Shown here: positions 1 through 7,823 of the stretch, piece after piece
Layout of the letters: every line of letters begins with the position of its first letter
How positions within the stretch are numbered: the stretch's first letter is position 1
Source: JAKQHY01 sp034429475
GTDB taxonomy: Bacteria > Chloroflexota > Anaerolineae > B4-G1 > SLSP01
Direction: 5' to 3'
Assembly: GCA_034429475.1 (NCBI GenBank)
Contig: DAOUGD010000288.1
Span: 1-36,722 of the forward strand
DNA length: 36,722 nucleotides
Notes under the pieces: model-generated
Database searches by the model: none
What the model saw: the letters and a program-made list of their open reading frames with translations, nothing else
What the model was told of the DNA's origin: nothing
Translations under genes and position numbers: made by a program

Positions 1-21
1 TCGGCGGGCTGCGCCCGCCGA
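1..21. repeat. GC-rich hairpin at window edge
   Basis: Perfect 9-bp dyad with a 3-nt loop, about 20 bp past the stop of the minus-strand dehydrogenase gene. It could end that transcript, but the bases beyond are outside the window so no T-run can be checked. On the minus strand it is preceded by ATTTTGTCGGCGGG, which resembles the last bases of the window (ATTTTTGTGGCGGGGC), so it may belong to a dispersed hairpin family. Confidence 0.45.
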
Positions 22-41
22 CAAAATTCCTGTCTAAAAAA

Positions 42-1055
42 CTAATGACAATACCGCTCGCGGATGTTGGGCGCCAGGTATTCGCCGAAGGTGCGCGCCA
101 TGTCGTAATCGGGCTGCCAGCCCCAATCGCGCCGCGCCGCGCTGTCGTCCAGATCGGCCGGCCAACTATCCACGATGTTCTGCCGCTTCAAATCTGGCTC
201 AAAGGTAATACGCGCGTCAGGGAAGAAACGTAGCACCTGATCGCGGAACTCGGCGGCGGAGAGGCTGAAGCTGGTCACGTTGTAGACCGGGCGGCTGAGC
301 GCCTCCTGCGGTGCCTGTGCCAGATCGAGCAGCGCTTTGACCGCGTCGGGCATCGCCATGAAGGGGATGCGGACATCCTCGCGCACGAAACAGGCGTAGG
401 GTTTGTCCTGCGCGGCGGCGTGGAGCATCTCCGGGCCGTAGTCGCTGGTGCCGCCGCTCGGCACGGTGAACGCGCTCACCAGGCCGGGGAAGCGCACGGA
501 GCGGAAATCCAGCTTCGTCGTCGGCTCTACCGCCAACTGCCGGTAGTGCTTGCTGAAGTACGTCCCCAACATCTCGCAGTAGAGCTTGTTGCAGCCGTAC
601 ATCGTGCGCGGATAGTTCCACTCCCACTCGCGGACGCGGGCGTAGTTGGCCTTCGTGTGCAAATCGGGCAGGCCGAACGCCGCGATCGAGCTGGGGAACA
701 GAAAGCGCACCGGCGCACCGCGCCACTCCGATTGCTGCGCCGCCATGTGAAGCAACGTCATCGTGCCCTCCACGTTGACGCGGTGCGCGGCGTCCGGCGA
801 AAACTCCGCGCGCGTCGAGAGCAGCGCGGCCAGATGGTAGATTTCCTCGATCTCGTATTCGCTCACCAGCCGATCCAGCAGAGGTGTATCCAGAATGCTG
901 CCCGGCACGTGCGTGACCAACGCATCCAACGGCGGCGCCAACGGCTTCAAGTCCAAAGTCACAATTTTGCCCCGGCGGCGCTCCGCCAATTGCTGGATGA
1001 GCGCCTGCCCCACCTCTCCCGAAGCGCCGGTAATCATCGCTACTTTTTCGCGCAT
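42..1055 (-). CDS. SDR-family L-threonine 3-dehydrogenase (NAD-dependent epimerase/dehydratase fold)
   Basis: The 337-aa protein is an extended short-chain dehydrogenase. It has the NAD-binding GASGEVG glycine motif at residues 10-16 and the catalytic YxxxK (Tyr153, Lys157, in MYGCNK). The segment RFPGLVS, GGTSDYGPEM, FVREDVRIPFMAMPDAV matches what I know of SDR-type threonine dehydrogenases rather than UDP-glucose epimerases. These enzymes oxidise L-threonine to 2-amino-3-ketobutyrate with NAD+ in the cytosol, and a CoA ligase then releases glycine. No such ligase gene is visible here. The GGAGGTGAAGAT sequence just before the ATG supports the start. The SHMT/T-protein fusion 3.5 kb away fits a glycine/C1 theme. 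The family is certain; the substrate is probable, and another sugar-nucleotide epimerase activity is the alternative. Confidence 0.82.
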   Translation of the reverse strand: MREKVAMITGASGEVGQALIQQLAERRRGKIVTLDLKPLAPPLDALVTHVPGSILDTPLLDRLVSEYEIEEIYHLAALLSTRAEFSPDAAHRVNVEGTMTLLHMAAQQSEWRGAPVRFLFPSSIAAFGLPDLHTKANYARVREWEWNYPRTMYGCNKLYCEMLGTYFSKHYRQLAVEPTTKLDFRSVRFPGLVSAFTVPSGGTSDYGPEMLHAAAQDKPYACFVREDVRIPFMAMPDAVKALLDLAQAPQEALSRPVYNVTSFSLSAAEFRDQVLRFFPDARITFEPDLKRQNIVDSWPADLDDSAARRDWGWQPDYDMARTFGEYLAPNIRERYCH

Positions 1056-1081
1056 ATCTTCACCTCCAAGACAAAATTTGG

Positions 1082-1144
1082 TTCACGCAAAGGCGCAAAG
1101 ACGCCAAGAATTAAAAACTTGGCGTCTTTGCGCCTTTGCGTGAA
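1082..1144. repeat. 27-bp perfect palindrome of CGCAAAG units
   Basis: Two 27-nt arms pair perfectly (1082-1108 with 1118-1144) around an A/T loop of 9 nt. Each arm is built from the short unit GCAAAGRC repeated. It fills the gap between radC (stop at 1157) and the dehydrogenase start (1055), both on the minus strand. There is no T-run after the stem, so it is not a classic intrinsic terminator. A partial copy lies at 4333-4357. Confidence 0.9.
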
Positions 1145-1156
1145 ATCTTCTTAAAA

Positions 1157-1849
1157 TCACGATTCAAAGCCCAGGCCGCGTTCCCGCAGGCTGACGAAAC
1201 GGTTCTCCCCGATGACCAGGTGATCCAGCACGTCCACTTCCAACAGCTTTCCGGCGTCCACCAGGCGACGGGTCAGCGCCACGTCTTCCGGGGAAGGCGC
1301 GGGGTCGCCGGAGGGATGGTTGTGGGCGACGATCACGGCCGCACAGTTGCGGCGCACCGCTCCGCGAAAGACCTCGGCGATGCGCACCAGCGACGTGTTC
1401 AGGCTCCCTTTGTAAAGCACTTCCTGCTCCAACACGCGGTTGCGCGTGTCCAGATACAGCACGATGAAGTGTTCCTGCTCCTTGTGGCCGAACATCGGCA
1501 TGAGCAAATTGGCTGCATCAGAAGGCGCGCGAATTTGAAAGCGCTCTTCAGGGTTCTCCGCCATCAACCGCCGGCCCAACTCCAACGCCGCCAGGATTTG
1601 CGCCGTCTTCGCCGGCCCCAGGCCGTGTTCAGCAGCCAGTTGCGAAAACTCGGCGCGGGCCAACCCGCCAACCCCGTTGTACTGTGACAACAACCGCTGC
1701 GCCATCGTCAGGACATTCTCGCCGCCCACGCCGGTGCGCAAAATAATCGCCAGCAGCTCGGCGGCGGAAAGCGCCTGCGGGCCGACGTGCGCCAACCGTT
1801 CGCGCGGGCGTTCATCGGTGGGCATCTCCTTGACCGTAATGTACGTCAT
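1157..1849 (-). CDS. radC: RadC-family JAB/MPN domain protein
   Basis: The 230-aa protein has the RadC layout: an N-terminal PTDERPRERL start and helix-hairpin-helix region (to about residue 100, including GLGPAKTAQILAALELG), then a JAMM/MPN+ domain with the zinc motif HNHPSGDPAPSPED and the upstream glutamate in AEVFRGA. The family was historically tied to DNA repair, but its role is unsettled and a metal-dependent hydrolase fold is all the sequence proves. The start is set by GGAGGAGG four bases before the ATG. That Shine-Dalgarno sequence is part of a leader repeat also found before three unrelated genes in the window. Length is normal for the family. Confidence 0.95.
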   Translation of the reverse strand: MTYITVKEMPTDERPRERLAHVGPQALSAAELLAIILRTGVGGENVLTMAQRLLSQYNGVGGLARAEFSQLAAEHGLGPAKTAQILAALELGRRLMAENPEERFQIRAPSDAANLLMPMFGHKEQEHFIVLYLDTRNRVLEQEVLYKGSLNTSLVRIAEVFRGAVRRNCAAVIVAHNHPSGDPAPSPEDVALTRRLVDAGKLLEVDVLDHLVIGENRFVSLRERGLGFES

Positions 1850-1854
1850 TGGGC

Positions 1855-1926
1855 CTCCTCCAGAAAATAACAGGATTTACGGAATGGCAAGATCAAAAAT
1901 CCGCTTAATCCGTTGAATCCGTTGAC
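1855..1926 (-). repeat. Leader repeat copy 1 (SD-bearing) plus ACGGATT-unit repeat, upstream of radC
   Basis: Read on the minus strand, three ACGGATT/GCGGATT units (TCAACGGATTCAACGGATTA and on) run into TTGATCTTGCCATTCCGTAA, then ATCCTGTTATT, and finish in GGAGGAGG. The last part matches the sequences before the starts at 4507, 13800 and 19529. It provides the ribosome binding site of radC. Confidence 0.85.
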
Positions 1927-1986
1927 GATTTCTCTCTTGTTTTACACCAGATTGCAACGGCGGCAAATACTGGTGAAAACGTTTCC

Positions 1987-2014
1987 TTGCCCCTCTTACG
2001 CGCAATGGTATAAT
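1987..2014 (+). promoter_or_regulatory. Sigma70-type promoter, TTGCCC-16-TATAAT
   Basis: A perfect -10 box (TATAAT, 2009-2014) lies 16 bp from TTGCCC (1987-1992). It points at the zinc-ribbon gene, whose ATG is about 180 bp downstream. Confidence 0.6.
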
Positions 2015-2195
2015 CCTTCCCTAGTTCAACTAGCCGAATATTAGACGAAAATTTGTCAACGGATTGAAACAGATTTTTTGCTGATTTGCAGATTTCGCCA
2101 TTCTCAAGGGAGCGGTGAGATGCGCATTTTCAACGCAGAGACGCAGAGATTTTGCTATTCGCTATTCGCTATTTTCAAGGGAGACCAAAAATATC

Positions 2196-2711
2196 ATGAT
2201 TGATCAACTGCTGGAAATTTTACCGCAGGTCGTGACGATTTTAGTGCTGGTGACGGCGGTGTTCCTCACCAGTCTCTGGTTGGGGATGGTGTTGTGGACT
2301 TTCCGCGACATCCGCTCCCGCACGCGCGATATTATCGTGCAACTCCTGGCAACGTTGATGGTGGGCGCGCTGACGCTGCCCGGCCTCATCCTCTACTTCC
2401 TCATCCGCCCGCGTGAGACGCTCTCCGAGGCGTATGAGCACGCGCTGGAACAAGAGGCGTTGATCCAGGCCATTGAGGAGCCGGAAACGTGCGTCGGTTG
2501 CGGGGCGAAGGTGCGGTTGGATTTCCTGTACTGCCCCTATTGCCACACCCAATTGAAAAAGGCGTGCGTTGCCTGTGACAAAGTGCTGCACCTCGACTGG
2601 AACATCTGCCCCTATTGCGGGACGCCGCAGGGCGCGCAGGTGGTGGAGCCGGTGCTGGAACGTTCCTACGAGGAGCCGCCCACGATCCCTGCCCCACCCG
2701 TCGCAGAATAA
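2196..2711 (+). CDS. Membrane protein with double zinc ribbon
   Basis: The 171-aa protein has two hydrophobic segments (about residues 5-27 and 44-67). A soluble C-terminal region follows with four CxxC knuckles: CVGC, CPYC, CVAC, CPYC. This is a double zinc-ribbon arrangement typical of small membrane-anchored proteins of unknown function. The tail is Pro/Glu-rich. I chose the ATG at 2196, after AAGGGAGACC, over an upstream in-frame codon at 2115, because the extra residues come from repeat DNA and have no protein character. It runs convergent to pyruvate kinase. Function is unknown; metal binding is predicted from the cysteine pairs. Confidence 0.8.
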   Translation: MIDQLLEILPQVVTILVLVTAVFLTSLWLGMVLWTFRDIRSRTRDIIVQLLATLMVGALTLPGLILYFLIRPRETLSEAYEHALEQEALIQAIEEPETCVGCGAKVRLDFLYCPYCHTQLKKACVACDKVLHLDWNICPYCGTPQGAQVVEPVLERSYEEPPTIPAPPVAE

Positions 2712-2715
2712 CCCC

Positions 2716-2758
2716 AACAACAAAACACCGAGAGAGGCCCTCTCGGTGTTTTGTTGTT
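2716..2758. terminator. Bidirectional rho-independent terminator
   Basis: A perfect 19-bp stem (2716-2734 with 2740-2758), with a 5-nt loop and A/T-rich outer ends, lies between the convergent zinc-ribbon and pyruvate kinase genes. It can serve both directions. Confidence 0.92.
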
Positions 2759-2789
2759 CCGAACAACAAACATCTTGACGTTTCACGCA

Positions 2790-4274
2790 TCACACCTGCA
2801 AATCTTCCTCACGCACCGTGTGGACTTTGAGCATATTCGTCACCCCGTGGACTTCAAAGGGGATGCCCGCCGTAAGAATCAGGTTGCTGCCGATGGACGC
2901 GTACCCGCGCGCAGCGGCGGCCTGCACCATCGTAGCGATCATCTGATCGGTGTTTTCAAAGGCATCCACGATCACCGGGATGACCCCCCAGACGAGTTGC
3001 ATCCGCCGCGCGGTGCTGGCGAAGGGGGTGGCCCCCAACAGCGGTGCGTGAGGCCGGTGTCGCGCCACCATCCGCGCCGTGCGCCCGGACTCGGTTGACG
3101 TGGCGATGGCGCGCGCCTGCGCTGCCTCTGCCATGACGACCGTAGCGCGGCTGATGGCCCGTGAAATGACGACGTGTTCCGGCAGATCGGTTTCCGCCAG
3201 ATCGAGCAATTGATGATAGGGAAACGTCGGCGACGCCTCCACCGCCTCGGCGATCTTTGCCATCATCGCCACCGCCTCGATGGGGTACTGGCCCACTGAT
3301 GTTTCGCCGGAAAGCATGATTGCGTCGCTGCCGTCGAGGATGGCGTTGGCGACGTCGGACGCTTCGGCGCGGGTGGGACGCGGCGCTTCAATCATAGACT
3401 GTAACATCTGCGTGGCGGTGATGACGGGCTTGCTCAGGCGGTTGCACAGCGAAATGATCCGCTTTTGCGCCAGCGGCACCTGCTCCGGCGCGGTCTCCAC
3501 CCCCAGATCGCCGCGCGCCACCATCACCGCGTCCGCCGTGCGCACAATGGCCTCCAGGTCTTCCAGCGCCTCTGGTTTCTCGATTTTGGCGACAATACCG
3601 GGGATGGTGAGTGGATCGGCTCCCGCCTGCCGCCCGGTCAGTTCGCCGGCGTGCGCCCGCAGGAACGCGCGCAGATCGTCAATTTCGGCGGCGCGGCGGA
3701 CGAACGAGAGCGCCAGGTAATCCAGCCCCAGGGCCAGGGCCAGGAGCGCATCCGCCTGATCTTTTTCGGTGAGGGCGGCAATCTTGAGCGCGACACCCGG
3801 CAGGTTGACGCCCTTGTTCGAGGTGAGCTTCCCACCCACCCGCACGCGGCACTCCAGGCGCGGCGGCGCGACGACGACGGCTTCCAGTTCCAGCGCGCCG
3901 TCGTCCAGCAGCAGACGGTCGCCGGGCCGCACGTCTGCCACGATGTCGGGATGTGGAAAGGGGATTTCGCGCGCCGGGTCGCCCACAGGGCCGGCGGTCA
4001 GGACGACCCTCTCCCCTTCCACCAGCGTCACACCTTCCGGCGGCAGCTTGCCGACGCGAATTTTGGGGCCTTGTAGGTCGCCCATCAGCGCAACGAAGCG
4101 GCCTTCTTCCTCGGCGATGCGGCGCACCAACACCGCCATGTCGCGCTTGTCGGCAGCGTCGCCGTGCGAAAAGTTGAGCCGGGCCACGGTCATCCCGGCG
4201 CGGATCATCCCCCGCAACACGTCTGGATCGGCGGTGGCCGGGCCGAGGGTACAGACAATTTTGGTCAGTGGCAT
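2790..4274 (-). CDS. pyk: Pyruvate kinase
   Basis: The 494-aa enzyme converts phosphoenolpyruvate and ADP to pyruvate and ATP, the last step of glycolysis. Visible family features in order: KIVCTLGPAT at the N-terminus, ARLNFSHGD, the small B domain (about residues 70-170), VMVARGDLGVE, and ITATQMLQSMI, PTRAEASDVANAILDG, AIMLSGETSVGQYP around the active site. A C-terminal allosteric domain ends in VTNMLKVHTV. The start at 4274 is preceded by AAGGAG at good spacing. The frame stays open further upstream, but that stretch is repeat DNA. Length is normal and there is no fused PEP-utiliser domain. Confidence 0.97.
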   Translation of the reverse strand: MPLTKIVCTLGPATADPDVLRGMIRAGMTVARLNFSHGDAADKRDMAVLVRRIAEEEGRFVALMGDLQGPKIRVGKLPPEGVTLVEGERVVLTAGPVGDPAREIPFPHPDIVADVRPGDRLLLDDGALELEAVVVAPPRLECRVRVGGKLTSNKGVNLPGVALKIAALTEKDQADALLALALGLDYLALSFVRRAAEIDDLRAFLRAHAGELTGRQAGADPLTIPGIVAKIEKPEALEDLEAIVRTADAVMVARGDLGVETAPEQVPLAQKRIISLCNRLSKPVITATQMLQSMIEAPRPTRAEASDVANAILDGSDAIMLSGETSVGQYPIEAVAMMAKIAEAVEASPTFPYHQLLDLAETDLPEHVVISRAISRATVVMAEAAQARAIATSTESGRTARMVARHRPHAPLLGATPFASTARRMQLVWGVIPVIVDAFENTDQMIATMVQAAAARGYASIGSNLILTAGIPFEVHGVTNMLKVHTVREEDLQV

Positions 4275-4288
4275 AGGAATCTCCTTGC

Positions 4289-4357
4289 TCTCAACGGATG
4301 AAACAGATTTGAACGGAAACTTCCCCGCTATTTTCACGCAAAGACGCAAAGACGCAA
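4289..4357. repeat. ACGGAT-unit repeat followed by CGCAAAGA-unit repeat
   Basis: Positions 4289-4316 carry the ACGGATGAAACAGATTT family. Positions 4333-4357 carry TTTCACGCAAAGACGCAAAG, a half copy of the palindrome at 1082-1144. Together they form the upstream region of pyruvate kinase. Confidence 0.75.
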
Positions 4358-4367
4358 CTCGGTTCAC

Positions 4368-4395
4368 TTGCTGCAAACCTTGCCTGTGCTAGAAT
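4368..4395 (+). promoter_or_regulatory. Candidate promoter TTGCTG-16-TAGAAT for the SHMT/T-protein gene
   Basis: -35-like TTGCTG (4368-4373) and -10-like TAGAAT (4390-4395) with a 16-bp spacer. This implies a leader of about 105 nt that contains leader repeat copy 2. Confidence 0.5.
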
Positions 4396-4457
4396 AATCT
4401 CCAACCGGCGTCCTCAACGACCGGCAAAAACATACCCAATGGCTGATCAACCAATCT

Positions 4458-4499
4458 TTGATCCTGCCATTCTGTAAATCCTGTTATTCTTAGAGGAGG
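4458..4499 (+). repeat. Leader repeat copy 2 (SD-bearing), upstream of SHMT/T-protein gene
   Basis: TTGATCCTGCCATTCTGTAA then ATCCTGTTATT and GAGGAGG, ending seven bases before the ATG at 4507. It is the same element as at 1855-1897 (minus), 13753-13794 and 19485-19522. Confidence 0.85.
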
Positions 4500-4506
4500 C
4501 AAGCTG

Positions 4507-7500
4507 ATGGAAGATTTTCTATTTCGCCAAGCGTTAGCAGACTTAGACCCGGAAGTGGCCGCGCTGATTGCCTACGAAACCGAGCGTCAGGCGCGCAAGC
4601 TGATTTTGATCCCCTCCGAATCTATCGCCCCGGCAGCCGTGCATACCGCGTTGGGGTCGGTGTTCTCCCACCTCTACGCCGAGGGCTACCCCGATGAACG
4701 CACCCGTCCCATGACAACGGCGCAAATCCTGGACTACGAGACGGAACTGGGGCATTTCCGCCGGTACGGCGACCCCCGTTATTACAAAGGTATGGAATAT
4801 GTGGACGTGTTGGAAGCCCTGGCCCGCCGCCGCGTCGCCGAGGCCTTTGCCACCCCCAAGACGCCCGCCGAGCGCCTGTGGGTCAACGTGCAGACGCTCT
4901 CCGGCGCGCCGGCCAACACCGCCGTCCAGTACGCCCTCCTCCAGCCGGGCGACACGCTGCTCTCGATGGCGCTCCACGTCGGCGGCCACCTGAGTCACGG
5001 CAGCAAAGTCGCCTTCTCCGGCAAAACCTACAACGTCGTCTCCTACAGTGTGGACGAACGCACCGAGCGGCTGGACTACGCCGCCATCCGCGAGCAAGCG
5101 TTGGCCGTCAAACCTAAGCTCATCATCGGCGGCTACACGTCGTATCCGTGGGCGCCCGACTGGCAGAAATTCCGCGAGATTGCCGACGAGGTCGGCGCGT
5201 ACCTGCTGGCCGACATCGCCCACGTCGCCGGGCTGGTGCTGGCGGGCGTGTATCCCAGCCCGGTGGGCATCGCCGACGCCGTCACCTTCACCACCCACAA
5301 GACGCTCGGCGGGCCGCGCGGCGCCGTCATCATCACCCACAAGGCCGACCTGGGCGCCAAGTTCGACCGCGCCGTGTTCCCCGGTTTCCAGGGCGGCCCG
5401 CACATGGAAACCATCGCGGCGGTGGCGACGGCGCTGAAAATCGCCAGCACGCCGCAGTTCGCCGAGCTGCAAAAGCAGACGGTGCGCAACGCCGCCGCCC
5501 TGGCGGATGCGCTAACAGCGGCGGACGTCCGCGTGGCCTACGGCGGCACGGACACCCACCTGCTCCTCATGGACTGCAAGCCGATCAAGGGGCCGGACGG
5601 CACGCCGTTGATGGGCGATCCCGCCGCCAACCTGCTCGACCTTGCCGGGATCGTGGCGAACCGCAACACCATCCCCGGCGACACCACCGCCGCGTACCCC
5701 TCCGGCATCCGCATGGGCACGCCCTGGGTCACGCAGCGCGGCCTGAAGGAGCCGGAAATGCAGCGGCTCGCGCAGGCGATCAGCAAGCTCTTGCACGCCG
5801 CGCAGCCCTACCGCTTCGTGCGCCGCGACACGCCGCGCCTGGATTACCGCACCCGCGTGGATTTCGACACGCTGGAAGCAGTCAAGCTGGAAATCGCGGC
5901 GCTGGCCGCCGAGGCCGGCGTGCCCGATCCCGTGATGCAGTCGAGCGGCTATCCGCACTTTTACTACCTCAACGACCCGCTCAAAGGCGCAGACGCCGCC
6001 GGCGCCTACCAACGCCTGGAACTGGTTGGGCGGCAGGCCAAGCCCTTTGTGGACTGGCTCACGCCCTCCAATACGGCGGGCATGGCGGACGGCGAAACGC
6101 GCCCGGTCACGCTGCTGGAAGCGGACGGCAAGGAGATGGCTGCCGGGAATCTCACCCGCGTGAGCGCCGAGCAATACACTCTCGACGTGCCGCGCGCCCA
6201 GGCCGCGCGCGTGCTGACGTGGCTGCGAGCGCTGGTGGACGGCTTCGCGGCCACCGACGACGTGTTCGGGCGGCTGCCGTTCCTCACCGCCGTGCGCGAT
6301 TTGGGGCCGGTTCCCGCGCCGCAGCCCACGCCGCAAGCGGAAGCCGGGCCGTTCACCAAGCCGTACTTTGTCGGCGCATGGGCGCGCAAGGAAATTGCCG
6401 GTCCCGCGCTGCCGACCTTCAAGTGGACGGAGCCTGAAGAGGCCGCGCCGCGCCAGACGCGCCTGCACGCCATCCACCGCGAGTTGAAGGCGCGCATGGT
6501 GCCGTTCGGCGGGTGGGACATGCCGGTCTGGTACACGAGCAACCTCGAAGAGCACCGCGCCGTCCGCGAGGCCGCCGGCCTGTTCGACGTGAGCCACATG
6601 GGCTGCTGGGACGCGCGCGGCCCGGAGGCGGCGGCCTTCCTCAACCTCGTCATGGTCAACGACGTACACGCGCTGGAAGTGGGCGAGTCGCAATATTCGG
6701 CTCTGTTCGGCGTGGATGGGATGCCGCTGGACGATCTGCTGGTCTATCACATGGCGGAAGACCACTATCTGGTCGTCGTCAACGCGGCCAACAACGACAA
6801 GGACTGGGCGTGGGTCAACGGCGTGCTGAGCGGCGCCGTCCAGATCGATCCCGAACGACCCTGGGTGCGCTGGGCCAGTCCGTCCGGCAGCGTGATCCTG
6901 CGCGACTTGCGCGATCCATCATCCGGCGCGGACATGCGCGCGGAGTTGGCGCTGCAAGGCCCCAAGGCGCGGGACATTCTGCTGGCGCTGGGCGGCGAGC
7001 CGGGCGACCTGGCGACCGTCAAGGGGCTGCCATGGGCCGGGATCGCGCGCGTCACCCTCGGCGGCTTCGACGTGATCGTGAGTCGCACCGGCTACACCGG
7101 CGAGCGCGTTGCCTACGAGCTGTTCGTCCACCCCGACCGGCTGGCGGATTTCTGGCGCGCGTTGTTGGACGTGGGCAGCGTGCGCGGCCTCAAGCCGTGT
7201 GGCCTGGCCGCCCGCGACAGCCTGCGCACCGAAGCCGGCCTGCCGCTCTACGGTCACGAAATGGCCGGCCCGCTCAATCTCACCATGGGCGATGCCGGGT
7301 TCCACACCTACGTCAAAACTTACAAGCCGTTCTTCGTGGGGCGGGAGGCGTTCATCCAGAAAGAGGCGGCCCGCAAGGCCGAGATCATCCGCTTCCGCGT
7401 GCCGGAGAAGGGGCAACCCAAGCCACAGCAGCTCGACCGGCTGGTGGATGAAAAAGGCAGCGTGGCGGGGTACGTCACCAGTTGCGCGGTGGACAAAGAC

Positions 7501-7674
7501 GGGTATCTGCTCGGCCAGGCTTACGTGGACGAGGCCTACAAGAAGGCGGGGACGGCGCTGTTCGTCCTGGTGACGCCGCGCCGCGAAGCCAAGTCTCCCC
7601 ACGAATTGCAGATGGGGCAGCGGACACAATTGCCCCTCCGCGTGGAAGTGTTGACGCGCTTTCCGAAGCACTAA
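4507..7674 (+). CDS. Fused serine hydroxymethyltransferase / glycine-cleavage T protein (aminomethyltransferase)
   Basis: The 1055-aa protein has two enzymes in one chain. Residues 1 to about 455 are SHMT, the PLP enzyme that interconverts serine plus THF with glycine plus methylene-THF. They include LIPSES near the N-terminus, the HVGGHLSHG region, DIAHVAGLV, and the PLP lysine Lys265 in TTHKTLGGPRG. About residues 455-635 form a linker region I do not recognise, ending in a Pro/Ala-rich stretch. About residues 636-1055 are GcvT, the T protein that moves the C1 unit of aminomethyl-lipoyl H protein to THF. They include VPFGGWDMPVWY, GLFDVSHMG, PLDDLLVYH, SRTGYTGERVAYELFVHP and RDSLRTEAGLPLYGHE. 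No stop or frameshift separates the parts. AGGAGG before the ATG fixes the start. No gcvH or gcvP is in the window. The fusion would channel methylene-THF or glycine; that is inference. Confidence 0.93.
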   Translation: MEDFLFRQALADLDPEVAALIAYETERQARKLILIPSESIAPAAVHTALGSVFSHLYAEGYPDERTRPMTTAQILDYETELGHFRRYGDPRYYKGMEYVDVLEALARRRVAEAFATPKTPAERLWVNVQTLSGAPANTAVQYALLQPGDTLLSMALHVGGHLSHGSKVAFSGKTYNVVSYSVDERTERLDYAAIREQALAVKPKLIIGGYTSYPWAPDWQKFREIADEVGAYLLADIAHVAGLVLAGVYPSPVGIADAVTFTTHKTLGGPRGAVIITHKADLGAKFDRAVFPGFQGGPHMETIAAVATALKIASTPQFAELQKQTVRNAAALADALTAADVRVAYGGTDTHLLLMDCKPIKGPDGTPLMGDPAANLLDLAGIVANRNTIPGDTTAAYPSGIRMGTPWVTQRGLKEPEMQRLAQAISKLLHAAQPYRFVRRDTPRLDYRTRVDFDTLEAVKLEIAALAAEAGVPDPVMQSSGYPHFYYLNDPLKGADAAGAYQRLELVGRQAKPFVDWLTPSNTAGMADGETRPVTLLEADGKEMAAGNLTRVSAEQYTLDVPRAQAARVLTWLRALVDGFAATDDVFGRLPFLTAVRDLGPVPAPQPTPQAEAGPFTKPYFVGAWARKEIAGPALPTFKWTEPEEAAPRQTRLHAIHRELKARMVPFGGWDMPVWYTSNLEEHRAVREAAGLFDVSHMGCWDARGPEAAAFLNLVMVNDVHALEVGESQYSALFGVDGMPLDDLLVYHMAEDHYLVVVNAANNDKDWAWVNGVLSGAVQIDPERPWVRWASPSGSVILRDLRDPSSGADMRAELALQGPKARDILLALGGEPGDLATVKGLPWAGIARVTLGGFDVIVSRTGYTGERVAYELFVHPDRLADFWRALLDVGSVRGLKPCGLAARDSLRTEAGLPLYGHEMAGPLNLTMGDAGFHTYVKTYKPFFVGREAFIQKEAARKAEIIRFRVPEKGQPKPQQLDRLVDEKGSVAGYVTSCAVDKDGYLLGQAYVDEAYKKAGTALFVLVTPRREAKSPHELQMGQRTQLPLRVEVLTRFPKH

Positions 7675-7678
7675 TCCG

Positions 7679-7710
7679 CTCAACGGATGGAACGGATTTT
7701 AACGGATTCT
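7679..7710. repeat. ACGGATT-unit repeat
   Basis: Three units, CAACGGATGGAACGGATTTT then AACGGATT, lie immediately after the stop of the SHMT/T-protein gene. Same family as 16922-16982 and 19456-19483. Confidence 0.8.
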
Positions 7711-7722
7711 GTCACACACAAA

Positions 7723-7757
7723 GTATCGGGCGGCTGGTTAAGCCGCCCGATACGTTT
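7723..7757 (+). terminator. Rho-independent terminator after SHMT/T-protein gene
   Basis: Perfect 13-bp GC-rich stem (7723-7735 with 7741-7753), 5-nt loop, followed by GTTTTTA. Confidence 0.92.
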
Positions 7758-7761
7758 TTAC

Positions 7762-7819
7762 CGTAGAGAACGCAGAGATTTTATAGTTTCTCTGCGTTCT
7801 CTGCGATCGCTGCGGTGAA
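7762..7819. repeat. CGCAGAGA-unit palindrome
   Basis: A 14-bp perfect stem (7765-7778 with 7789-7802), made of AGAGAACGCAGAGA and its complement, with extra GCGATCGCTGCGG at the right end. It lies just beyond the histidine kinase stop. Related copies are at about 2140-2155 and 15106-15178. Confidence 0.82.
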
Positions 7820-7823
7820 AAAA

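Larger units (their letters stand above)
1850..2195. other. Intergenic region between divergent radC and zinc-ribbon gene
   Basis: This 346-nt gap holds leader repeat copy 1, a sigma70-like promoter at 1987-2014, a short ACGGATT-type repeat at 2056-2078, a CGCAGAGA-type repeat at about 2140-2155, and a direct repeat of TTCGCTA units at about 2154-2173. No convincing small gene was seen. Confidence 0.7.

Noticed and set aside
5148..6765. Long open frames in other frames over the SHMT/T-protein gene
   Set aside because: Low-complexity Arg/Ala-rich translations typical of GC-rich shadows; the true frame carries all SHMT and GcvT motifs.
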